Positions 1 to 5,599 of a stretch of DNA of 5,599 bases are shown one piece after another. The translations under genes and the position numbers were made by a program. Numbering within the stretch: position 1 is the stretch's first letter; each line of letters opens with the position of its first letter. Source of the DNA: Pseudomonadota bacterium (GTDB lineage: Bacteria; Pseudomonadota; Alphaproteobacteria; Rhizobiales; Hyphomicrobiaceae); the NCBI GenBank assembly GCA_023426855.1, contig JAEZBU010000398.1, positions 1 through 5,599 on the forward strand. The letters are read 5' to 3'. The notes under the pieces are model-generated. The model did not search any database, was not told the DNA's origin, and was given only the letters and a program-made list of their open reading frames with translations.

Positions 1-476
1 CCATCGAATATCGCGTTGAGTGGGACAGCGTGCGCCAGAGCCTGAAGTCGTCGCTGGCGCAGCACACGCAGCTTCTACCGCAGGCCGAAGCCGCCGGAGC
101 CGAGATCCGACCGACTCTGTGGCAGCGCGTGAAGTCCGCATTCGGCGCGACGATGTTGGACCGTTTTGTTGAAAGCTATGTGACGCCTGAGGGCCTACCG
201 CGGCTGTTCGGCTATCAGCAGATGCTGCGCGACGCGTCGCTGACCGCTACGCCCGCCGAGGACATGGACAAGCTGCCGTGGACCGATCGCTTCGCCGCCT
301 TCTATGAGCACGTCAAGCGGGCCGAGTTCCAGAGTCTGACGCGCGTCGAATTCGAAATCACCGATCGGCACACGCCTGAGCGCCGTTACATCGCCGCGAT
401 GGAACTGGTCAGCCTGCGCTGGAAACTGACCAGTCTGCAAATCGTGGGCGACCAGATGGCGGTCGCCCAGCGCTGA
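1..476 (+). CDS. DUF2939 domain-containing protein, 5'-truncated by window edge
   Basis: The frame is open from position 3 to a TGA at 474-476, giving 157 residues. The first reads IEYRVEWDSVRQSLKSSL, resembling the motif 'VDFpaLRqSLK' that I associate with DUF2939 proteins. A GTG at 30-32 is possible as a start but would cut through this conserved segment, so the true start is upstream of the window. Further features fit the family: a central LDRFVESYVTPEGL segment, then a C-terminal beta-rich part (EFQSLTRVEFEITD, followed by AAMELVSLRWKLTSLQIV). Members usually begin with a signal or membrane anchor, which would lie outside the window. Function is unknown; an envelope-associated location is inference from the family. 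The stop is followed directly by an in-frame TAG (477-479), a tandem stop. The gene converges on valS, with the REP-like repeat between them. The family call is from pattern memory. Confidence 0.75.
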   Translation, partial: IEYRVEWDSVRQSLKSSLAQHTQLLPQAEAAGAEIRPTLWQRVKSAFGATMLDRFVESYVTPEGLPRLFGYQQMLRDASLTATPAEDMDKLPWTDRFAAFYEHVKRAEFQSLTRVEFEITDRHTPERRYIAAMELVSLRWKLTSLQIVGDQMAVAQR

Positions 477-558
477 TAGTCGTGAGCGAACGGTCGCGCG
501 AGCGGGTTAGAGTCCTTTCGGTTCAGATGGAAACGGAGACTTCAACCGAGCCACAGTT

Positions 559-648
559 GTCATCCCGGTGCTTGTGCCCGGGATCCATCCAACTGCAGGT
601 GTCGACGCCAGCCGTGAGATAGATCCCGGGCACAAGGCCCGGGATGAC
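559..648. repeat. REP-like inverted dimer (two CCCGGG hairpins) between convergent genes
   Basis: Arms 559-585 and 622-648 are inverted copies matching at 25 of 27 positions, separated by 36 nt. Each arm is itself a hairpin. In the right arm ATCCCGGGC (623-631) pairs perfectly with GCCCGGGAT (637-645) around a 5-nt loop; in the left arm ATCCCGG (562-568) pairs with CCGGGAT (578-584). The left arm has two changes (positions 569-570) that shorten its stem, so it is the more decayed copy. The nested arrangement is typical of REP/BIME-type intergenic repeats, and this CCCGGG-core sequence is familiar from alphaproteobacterial genomes. Its place between two converging genes suggests a role in transcript 3'-end protection or bidirectional termination, but there is no T-run. 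I see nothing else in the gap except a weak 6-bp inverted repeat (518-523/544-549). Confidence 0.88.
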
Positions 649-685
649 CAGGACGGGACAACCTTCGACCTAAATCGGAAATGCC

Positions 686-3415
686 CTAGCTCTCGAAGCG
701 CTTCAGGGCCGCCGTCAGGCGCGCCGACAGCGCCTCGAAGTCGGCCTTGCGCTCGCGCTGCTCCTCGACGACCTCTTCCGGCGCCTTGGACACGAACTGC
801 GCATTGCCCAGCTTGGCGTCGATCTTCTTGATCTCGCCGGCCGCCTTCTCGATCTCGCGCGCCAGACGCGTCCGCTCAACCTCCATGTCAATGACACCGG
901 CGAGCGGCAGTGCCGCGGTCGTGCTGCCGAACGCGATCAATGCCGCGCCCTTCGGCGCCGTATCGACGAACGTCATGGAGCTGAGCCGCGCCAGCCGGCT
1001 GATGGTCTCCTTGTGCCGGTTGGCGCGCTGCCGAATGGCATCGTCGGAACCCGCCAGCACCAGCGGAATCTTGGCGCCCGCCGGCACGTTCATCTCCGAA
1101 CGCACCGAACGCACCTCGCTAACGAGCTGAACCACCCAACCCATCTCGGTGTCGGCGGCGTCATTGGCGAGACCGTCGAACACCGGCCAGGCGCTCAGCG
1201 CCAGCATGGCGTCGCGCTTGACGCCGTGCTCGACCATATGCGTCCACAGCTCCTCCGTGATGAAGGGCATGAACGGATGCAGCAGCTTGAGCACCTGATC
1301 GAGCACCCAGGCCGTCATCGCCCGCGTCTCGGCCTTGGCGTCGTTGTCGCTTCCAGCCAGCGCCGGCTTGATCAGCTCGAGATACCAGTCGCAGAAGATG
1401 CCCCAGGTGAACTCGTAGATCGCGGCGGCGGCTTCGTTGAACTTGAACGTCTCCAGCGCAGCCGTCACCGCCTTCGCCGTGCGCTCGACCTCGCCCGCGA
1501 TCCAGCGGTTGACGGTCTGCTCGACGGAGGCCGGGTCAAAACCCTTGACCCGCACGCACTCGTTCATCTCGGCAAAACGAGCGGCATTCCAAAGCTTCGT
1601 CGCGAAGTTGCGATAGCCCTCGACGCGATTGCGCGCCAGCTTGATGTCGCGCCCCTGCGCCGCCATCGCTGCCAGCGTGAAGCGCAGCGCGTCGGCGCCA
1701 TAGGCATCGATGAGATCCAGCGGATCCATGACGTTGCCCTTGGACTTCGACATCTTCTGCCCCTTCTCGTCGCGAACGAGGGCATGGATGTAGACATCCT
1801 TGAACGGCACATCGGGCTGGAACTGCAGGCCCATCATCATCATCCGGGCGACCCAGAAGAAGATGATGTCGAAGCCGGTGACCAGCGTGCTGGTCGGATA
1901 GTAGCGCGCAAGCTCGGGCGTTTCGTCCGGCCAGCCGAGCGTCGAGAACGGCCACAGGGCAGACGAGAACCACGTGTCGAGCACGTCGGGATCGCGTTCA
2001 AGATTGACGCGCGAGCCGTAGTGCCGCTGCGCGGCGGCCAGCGCCAGGTTCTCCGTCTCCTCGACGAACACCTCGCCGTCCGGACCGTACCAGGCCGGGA
2101 TCTGATGGCCCCACCAGAGCTGGCGCGACACACACCACGGCTGGATATTGCGCATCCACTCGAAGTAGGTCTTTTCCCAGTTCTTCGGCACGAAGGTGGT
2201 TTTACCGCTCTCGACCGCTGCAATGGCGGGCTTGGCCAGTTCGGCTGCGTTGGCGTACCACTGGTCGGTCAACCACGGCTCGATCGGCACGCCCGAACGA
2301 TCGCCATGCGGAACCGCATGGACGTGCGGCTCGATCTTGTCGAGGAAACCGCCCTCTTCCATGATCTTGACGATCAGCTTGCGCGCCTCGAAGCGGTCAA
2401 GCCCCTCGAACTGATCCCATACGCCCTGGCGCATCGGCGTGACGTCGAGATCCTGCAGGAAGTCGGCGTTGTCCTTCAGCGTGATCTTGGCTTCCGCGGT
2501 CAGGATGTTGATCGCGCGCAGTCCATGGCGTTTGCCGACCTCGAAATCGTTGAAATCGTGCGCCGGCGTGATCTTCACCGCGCCCGAACCCTTCTCCGGA
2601 TCGGAATAGGTGTCGGCGACGATCGGAATTTTGCGACCAACGATCGGCAGGATGACGTTCTTGCCGATCAGGTGCTGGTAGCGCTCATCGTCCGGATGCA
2701 CGGCGATCGCCGTATCCGCCAGCATCGTCTCAGGACGCGTGGTCGCGAACGTGATGTAGGTCGACGGGTCTTCCGCGTTGTAGGTCGCCCCCTCGATGGG
2801 ATAGCGGAAGTGCCACAGGTTGCCCTTGACCTCGATCTGCTCCACCTCGAGATCGGAAATCGCAGTCAGGAACTTGGGGTCCCAGTTGACCAGCCGCTTG
2901 TCCTTGTACATCAAGCCCTTGCGGTAGAGCTCGACGAAAACCTTGACGACGGCGCGGCTCAGCCCCTCGTCCATGGTGAAGCGTTCGCGCGACCAGTCGC
3001 ACGACGCGCCAAGGCGCTTGAGCTGATTGAGGATCGTGCCGCCGCTCTCGGCCTTCCACGCCCAGACTTCCTTGAGGAAGGCCTCGCGTCCCATCGTCCG
3101 GCGATCGGGCCGCTTTTCAGCCGCCAGCTTGCGCTCGACAACCATCTGCGTCGCGATACCGGCGTGGTCCGTACCCGGCTGCCACAGCACGTCCTTGCCG
3201 CGCATGCGCTCGAACCGGCACAGCACGTCCTGCAACGTATTGTTCAGCGCGTGGCCCATGTGCAGCGAACCCGTCACGTTGGGCGGCGGGATCACGATGC
3301 AGTATGGCGGTGCGTTCTCACGGCCCGGCTGGCCGCAACGGAAGGTGCCGGCGTCTTCCCAGCCCTGATAGATTCGCTTCTCGATATCCGCAGGCTGGTA
3401 GGTCTTCTCGAGCAT
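686..3415 (-). CDS. valS: valine--tRNA ligase (ValRS), complete
   Basis: This class I aminoacyl-tRNA synthetase charges tRNA-Val with valine and hydrolyses mischarged threonine in the cytoplasm. Numbering from the chosen start, the class I HIGH motif is HMGH at 52-55, preceded by PPPNVTGSL, with GTDHAGIATQ at 81-90. The CP1 editing domain has TTRPET at 225-230 and then AVHPDDERY. The strongly conserved GFDIIFFWVARM precedes KMSKS at 554-558. The anticodon-binding domain includes HPFMPFITEELW at 713-724, and a C-terminal coiled-coil tRNA arm runs from about 844 to 909. At 909 aa it is near the usual length (E. coli about 950). I chose the ATG at 3415 because MLEKTYQPADIE aligns with the normal family N-terminus. 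An in-frame TTG at 3454 would add 13 unusual residues. Neither start has a clear Shine-Dalgarno sequence. It stops with TAG (686-688). All catalytic motifs are intact. Confidence 0.98.
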   Translation of the reverse strand: MLEKTYQPADIEKRIYQGWEDAGTFRCGQPGRENAPPYCIVIPPPNVTGSLHMGHALNNTLQDVLCRFERMRGKDVLWQPGTDHAGIATQMVVERKLAAEKRPDRRTMGREAFLKEVWAWKAESGGTILNQLKRLGASCDWSRERFTMDEGLSRAVVKVFVELYRKGLMYKDKRLVNWDPKFLTAISDLEVEQIEVKGNLWHFRYPIEGATYNAEDPSTYITFATTRPETMLADTAIAVHPDDERYQHLIGKNVILPIVGRKIPIVADTYSDPEKGSGAVKITPAHDFNDFEVGKRHGLRAINILTAEAKITLKDNADFLQDLDVTPMRQGVWDQFEGLDRFEARKLIVKIMEEGGFLDKIEPHVHAVPHGDRSGVPIEPWLTDQWYANAAELAKPAIAAVESGKTTFVPKNWEKTYFEWMRNIQPWCVSRQLWWGHQIPAWYGPDGEVFVEETENLALAAAQRHYGSRVNLERDPDVLDTWFSSALWPFSTLGWPDETPELARYYPTSTLVTGFDIIFFWVARMMMMGLQFQPDVPFKDVYIHALVRDEKGQKMSKSKGNVMDPLDLIDAYGADALRFTLAAMAAQGRDIKLARNRVEGYRNFATKLWNAARFAEMNECVRVKGFDPASVEQTVNRWIAGEVERTAKAVTAALETFKFNEAAAAIYEFTWGIFCDWYLELIKPALAGSDNDAKAETRAMTAWVLDQVLKLLHPFMPFITEELWTHMVEHGVKRDAMLALSAWPVFDGLANDAADTEMGWVVQLVSEVRSVRSEMNVPAGAKIPLVLAGSDDAIRQRANRHKETISRLARLSSMTFVDTAPKGAALIAFGSTTAALPLAGVIDMEVERTRLAREIEKAAGEIKKIDAKLGNAQFVSKAPEEVVEEQRERKADFEALSARLTAALKRFES

Positions 3416-3472
3416 GATCGGGTGCGCTTGGAGCTGATGGGTTAGCAGTTTCAATGAGGAATTGTCGGAGGC

Positions 3473-3502
3473 TTTCTAGCCTGCCAGAGACACCGGCAGC
3501 AA
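3473..3502 (-). promoter_or_regulatory. weak candidate promoter for valS
   Basis: Read on the minus strand, TTGCTG (3497-3502) and TAGAAA (3473-3478) are separated by 18 nt and resemble -35 and -10 boxes, matching the sigma70 consensus at about 3 and 4 of 6 positions. It lies about 58 nt ahead of the valS ATG. A second option is TTGAAA (3525-3530), a 5-of-6 -35 match, with AAAACT (3502-3507) after 17 nt, but that -10 is poor. The 174-nt gap after popZ and the likely terminator there make a separate valS promoter plausible. Neither candidate is strong. Confidence 0.22.
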
Positions 3503-3527
3503 GTTTTGCCTCAGAAGCCGGTTTTTT
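3492..3527 (+). terminator. hairpin plus T-run facing the plus direction, possible antisense terminator
   Basis: On the plus strand ACCGGC (3492-3497) pairs with GCCGGT (3517-3522), and the T-run spans 3522-3527. The 19-nt loop holds a smaller stem, GCAA (3499-3502) with TTGC (3506-3509). The layout resembles an intrinsic terminator, but no plus-strand gene lies upstream, only the antisense of valS. It could limit transcription running antisense out of valS and into popZ, or the match may be chance. The stem is short and the loop large, so confidence is low. Confidence 0.25.
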
Positions 3528-3537
3528 CAAAAGCAAG

Positions 3538-3558
3538 ATGGGGCGCGATGTGCCCCAT
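3538..3558 (-). terminator. candidate intrinsic terminator downstream of popZ
   Basis: ATGGGGC (3538-3544) and GCCCCAT (3552-3558) form a perfect 7-bp, mostly G-C stem with a 7-nt loop, starting 31 nt past the popZ stop. On the minus strand it is followed by CTTGCTTTTG, an interrupted U-tract. Position and orientation suit the end of the popZ transcript. The broken U-tract means termination may be incomplete, with read-through into valS. Confidence 0.42.
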
Positions 3559-3589
3559 ACCAAGTCGTCGGCATTGGACGGAGGGGGTG

Positions 3590-4768
3590 TCAGCCCTGGG
3601 TCTTCGATCCGTCACGCTTGGCATTTGCCGCCAGTTCGACACGCAGCGCCTTTTCCACGATGCGCGGCATGTTTGTATCGAGCCAGTCGCGCAACATGGG
3701 CCTGAGCAGATCCGCGACCGTATCTTCCAGCGTGCGCGCCATCTGCGGGCTGACACCGGCAGACGTGGCGGGCGCCGGGGCAGGTTCAGCGGCCGGCGCA
3801 GGCTTGGCGACAGGAGCCACAGGCTCCGCCTTTGCCACGGGAGCCGGATCGCGCTTGGGCTCCGGCTTGATCTCGACCTTCGGTTCGACCTTGAGCACCG
3901 GCTCCGGCTTCGCGGCGGCCAAGCCCGAACCGCCAGCCAACCCTTGAGCCAGAGTATCCAGGGCGGAAATCGGTTTGCGCTGAGCCGGTTCTACAGCGGC
4001 GGGCGCTGCAGGCTTAGGCGCTTCCACCGTGCGGGGCGCCTCGGCACGTGCGGTATCCGCGGAACCGGGCTCGCGGCCCGCCCCTAGGACACGAGAGACG
4101 TCGAGATCAGGAAGTGCCGCGCGTGACGGCGCCGGCCGTGGCGACTCGATTTCACCTTGCGACGGCGTTGCAGAAGGCGTCGGCAAACGTGGATCGGCAG
4201 GACGCGTGTCCGCGACCGGGCGCGCAGCGGCAGGCTGATCAAGCTTTGCACTGTCAGGACCGGCAAGGTCAGGACGCGCATTCTGGCGCAGGATTTCAAG
4301 TGCGCTCAGGGCAGTCCCACCGGTCAGTGGCAAGGGCGCCGCGCCTCCGCCTTGCGGCGCAGGAACCGCGTTGGTGCGGTTGAACAGCCATGCCGGACGG
4401 TCATCCTCGGCATTCGTCGGCGCGCTGCCTGAACTCTGAACGCCGGCTTCGTTGCGTGGCGCCTCGCTCCGCGCCGTCGGCGATGGCTGGTCAATCTTCG
4501 AGGGTGCATCCTCGATGAGATCAGCGAACGCATCCTCGACGCTGTAAGATGGCGCCTCCGAACCCCCGCGGCCGGGGAACGGCAATGCGGCCGGCTCGAT
4601 GCGATCATCGGCATGAAACTGTGACGACGACGTTGCGCCGGCTTCCGGCGCAGGTGGCATCGGCATGGGTGCCGGCCGCGAACCGATCGGCTCCTCCGCA
4701 ATGATCTTGCGAATTGACGCCAGGATTTCTTCCATGCTCGGCTCGGGGGCCTTTTCTGGTCTGCTCAT
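3590..4768 (-). CDS. popZ: PopZ/DUF2497 polar organising protein with extended linker
   Basis: PopZ-family proteins self-assemble into a cell-pole matrix that anchors the ParB-parS centromere and recruits cell-cycle regulators in alphaproteobacteria. The short N-terminal interaction helix is recognisable: EPSMEEILASIRKIIAEE at residues 9-26. The C-terminal oligomerisation helices are at about 343-383, including LEDTVADLLRPMLRDWLD and then NMPRIVEKALRVEL. Between them lie about 315 residues of disordered, Pro/Ala/Glu/Asp-rich sequence, much longer than in Caulobacter PopZ (177 aa in total). The last part of the linker (about 286-337) changes to Lys/Pro/Glu/Val repeats such as VEPKVEIKPEPK. I chose the ATG at 4768 because GAGG lies 5 nt upstream and the family starts just before EPSMEEIL; a GTG at 4801 would add 11 residues. 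The gene lies between tolC and valS, an order I recall as common in alphaproteobacteria. The family call is strong; polar function here is inferred. Confidence 0.9.
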   Translation of the reverse strand: MSRPEKAPEPSMEEILASIRKIIAEEPIGSRPAPMPMPPAPEAGATSSSQFHADDRIEPAALPFPGRGGSEAPSYSVEDAFADLIEDAPSKIDQPSPTARSEAPRNEAGVQSSGSAPTNAEDDRPAWLFNRTNAVPAPQGGGAAPLPLTGGTALSALEILRQNARPDLAGPDSAKLDQPAAARPVADTRPADPRLPTPSATPSQGEIESPRPAPSRAALPDLDVSRVLGAGREPGSADTARAEAPRTVEAPKPAAPAAVEPAQRKPISALDTLAQGLAGGSGLAAAKPEPVLKVEPKVEIKPEPKRDPAPVAKAEPVAPVAKPAPAAEPAPAPATSAGVSPQMARTLEDTVADLLRPMLRDWLDTNMPRIVEKALRVELAANAKRDGSKTQG

Positions 4769-4773
4769 CCCCA

Positions 4774-4778
4774 CCTCA
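4774..4778 (-). promoter_or_regulatory. ribosome binding site of popZ
   Basis: On the minus strand TGAGG ends 5 nt before the ATG at 4766-4768. It is a clear Shine-Dalgarno match and favours this ATG over the GTG at 4799-4801. Confidence 0.65.
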
Positions 4779-4917
4779 CTGCCCCCAAACCACCGCCACA
4801 CGAGCGCGCAACACAGTGTTCCGGATCAAGCGTGCGCGGCCCGTCAAATCCCCTGATTCCCGTCGTACAACGATTGCCGCATAGCTTCAATGTGATCGCC
4901 CATCTCAGGTTGTGCGT

Positions 4918-4966
4918 ATTGCGGCAACATCGGCACTTGGCCAATAAGTTGCGCAATTGCGGCAAC
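4918..4966. repeat. 11-bp direct repeat ATTGCGGCAAC with nested palindrome
   Basis: ATTGCGGCAAC occurs at 4918-4928 and again at 4956-4966, 38 nt apart. The second copy is the right half of GTTGCGCAATTGCGGCAAC (4948-4966), a near-palindrome with GTTGC and GCAAC ends around GCAATTGC. A related inverted word, ATTGCCGCAT, starts near 4873. This pattern could be binding sites for a dimeric regulator upstream of popZ, which is inference. Confidence 0.6.
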
Positions 4967-5085
4967 GCTTTCAACCCGTGTTGCACGCGATTGCGACCAC
5001 GTCTTGGCGCACCCGGACGCTTCGACCCGATGGCGAATCGAAACACCCCACACAAGCGCCATTGCGCGCCGTGCGGATTGCGCAC

Positions 5086-5120
5086 CTGCTGCGGTGTTGC
5101 GGATCGCGGCTGCTGCGGTG
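5086..5120. repeat. 11-bp direct repeat CTGCTGCGGTG
   Basis: CTGCTGCGGTG is present at 5086-5096 and 5110-5120, a 24-nt period, immediately past the tolC stop codon (5126-5128). The copies are exact, but the word is GC-rich and simple, so this may be local duplication or chance. No function is proposed. Confidence 0.5.
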
Positions 5121-5125
5121 GGTGC

Positions 5126-5599
5126 TTACTTGCTCGGCGCGCGCTGGCCGTGGGTCTCCCACAGGTCCATCTGCTCGCGGCGGCCGTCGGCGTGGGTGAT
5201 CGAAATGCCCCACCACTTGCGCCGCACGTCGAAGTAATGCGCTTCGGCGTCATACACGTCCGTGCCGAGCTTGAGATGCTCGGCGCCAAGCCGGCCGACG
5301 GCTGCCAGCAGCCCGTAGGCATTGACCGTCAGGTCGCGCCGCGTCGTCACCAGATTGACCTCGGAGGTCAGCAGCTCCAGCTCGGCGTTGAGCACATCGA
5401 GCACGGTGCGCTGGCCGACCCGTTCTTCTTCGCGCACGCCGGTCAGCGCCGTGCGGTTGGCGTCGACCTGCGATGAATCTGAGACCAGCTGCGCCCGCGA
5501 CGCCTGCACCCGCGACCACGACGCCACCACGTCGGCCTGCGCCTCGGTGCGGAACTGTTCCACCTCCTGCAGCCGGCTGACGTGGGTGTGCTTGGCCTG
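5126..5599 (-). CDS. TolC-family outer membrane efflux/secretion protein, C-terminal part
   Basis: TolC-type proteins form trimeric outer-membrane beta-barrels with a long periplasmic alpha-helical tunnel. They serve type I secretion and multidrug efflux together with an inner-membrane transporter and an adaptor. Only the last 157 residues are in the window; the frame is open to the right edge and ends with TAA at 5126-5128. The sequence shows the second helical hairpin: the helix QFRTEAQADVVASWSRVQAS, then the characteristic GVREEERVGQRTVLDVLNAE (54-73 of the partial), and a helix ending in YGLLAAVGRL (95-104). A polar C-terminal tail follows, with YDAEAHYFDVRRKWWG, a form I recall from Hyphomicrobiales TolC proteins. 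The barrel strands in this half lie upstream, outside the window. No transporter or adaptor gene is visible, so the transport partner cannot be told. It is followed by popZ after 357 nt. Confidence 0.92.
   Translation of the reverse strand, partial: QAKHTHVSRLQEVEQFRTEAQADVVASWSRVQASRAQLVSDSSQVDANRTALTGVREEERVGQRTVLDVLNAELELLTSEVNLVTTRRDLTVNAYGLLAAVGRLGAEHLKLGTDVYDAEAHYFDVRRKWWGISITHADGRREQMDLWETHGQRAPSK

Larger units (their letters stand above)
4769..5125. other. tolC-popZ intergenic region, likely popZ regulatory region
   Basis: This 357-nt gap has no convincing gene. It is visibly less GC-biased than its neighbours. It is rich in TTGCG/TTGCA words on the plus strand (starting near 4919, 4949, 4957, 4981, 4991, 5062, 5078 and 5097). 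It contains overlapping palindromes TTGCGCAA (4949-4956) and GCAATTGC (4953-4960). Two GANTC sites, the methylation target of CcrM, lie at 4855-4859 and 5034-5038. The popZ promoter should be here, but I find no box pair good enough to name; TTGACG on the minus strand near 4840-4845 has no matching -10. Near the tolC end GTGCG (5071-5075) and CGCAC (5081-5085) form a small hairpin without a T-run. A 72-codon minus-strand frame (4844-5062) is considered doubtful. Confidence 0.55.

Noticed and set aside
30..32. GTG as the start of the DUF2939 gene
   Set aside because: The frame stays open to the left edge and the conserved motif begins before this codon, so the gene is simply cut by the window.
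1013..3445. Plus-strand open frame of 810 codons
   Set aside because: It lies antisense to valS, whose catalytic motifs are unmistakable. Its translation is rich in Arg, His, Leu and Val, as expected from reading GC-rich codons backwards. It is a shadow frame.
3416..3589. T-box or other amino-acid-sensing leader ahead of valS
   Set aside because: T-boxes are essentially a Gram-positive feature. No T-box bulge sequence or specifier stem is visible and the gap is short.
3506..4087. Plus-strand open frame of 193 codons
   Set aside because: It covers the antisense of the popZ linker and C-terminus, with an Arg/Gly/Leu-rich translation. PopZ conserved helices support the other strand.
4765..5322. 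Minus-strand open frame of 185 codons running from inside tolC to the popZ start
   Set aside because: It starts out of frame within tolC and its product is Arg/Cys/Pro-rich with no recognisable motif. The tolC frame explains the right half.
4832..5476. Plus-strand open frame of 214 codons
   Set aside because: Its right half is antisense to well-supported tolC coding sequence, and its translation has typical shadow composition.
1..5599. CRISPR array, tRNA, rRNA, insertion sequence or toxin-antitoxin pair
   Set aside because: No regularly spaced repeats, tRNA-like cloverleaf, rRNA sequence, transposase motifs or paired small genes were seen on either strand.

Overview
The window looks like chromosomal DNA of an alphaproteobacterium, most likely from the Hyphomicrobiales (Rhizobiales). 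It is GC-rich with strong G/C third-position bias. It carries the order tolC-family gene, popZ (DUF2497), valS on one strand, which from memory is typical of this class. It also has a DUF2939 protein and a REP-like palindromic repeat built on the CCCGGG core common in alphaproteobacterial intergenic DNA. No phage, insertion sequence, CRISPR, tRNA or rRNA was seen, and no unfamiliar multi-gene system. This is housekeeping DNA with a few interesting non-coding stretches.

Layout from left to right. (1) Positions 1-476, plus strand: the C-terminal part of a DUF2939 protein whose start lies before the window. (2) Positions 477-685: a convergent intergenic gap holding an inverted pair of REP-like hairpins (559-648). 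(3) Positions 686-3415, minus strand: valS, complete valyl-tRNA synthetase, 909 aa. (4) Positions 3416-3589: the gap between valS and popZ, with a candidate terminator behind popZ, a weak candidate promoter for valS, and a hairpin plus T-run facing the plus direction. (5) Positions 3590-4768, minus strand: a PopZ/DUF2497-type polar scaffold protein, 392 aa, with a very long low-complexity linker. (6) Positions 4769-5125: a 357-nt gap, visibly less GC-biased, with overlapping palindromes and two separate 11-bp direct repeats. (7) Positions 5126-5599, minus strand: the C-terminal 157 residues of a TolC-family outer-membrane efflux/secretion protein that begins beyond the window.

The three minus-strand genes run tolC > popZ > valS, but the gaps of 357 and 174 nt suggest separate promoters or partial read-through rather than one tight operon. 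Their products act in unrelated processes: envelope export, polar organisation and chromosome anchoring, and translation. The conserved order is better read as old synteny than as a shared pathway. The most useful follow-up targets are the long PopZ linker, the palindrome-rich popZ upstream region and the REP-like dimer.
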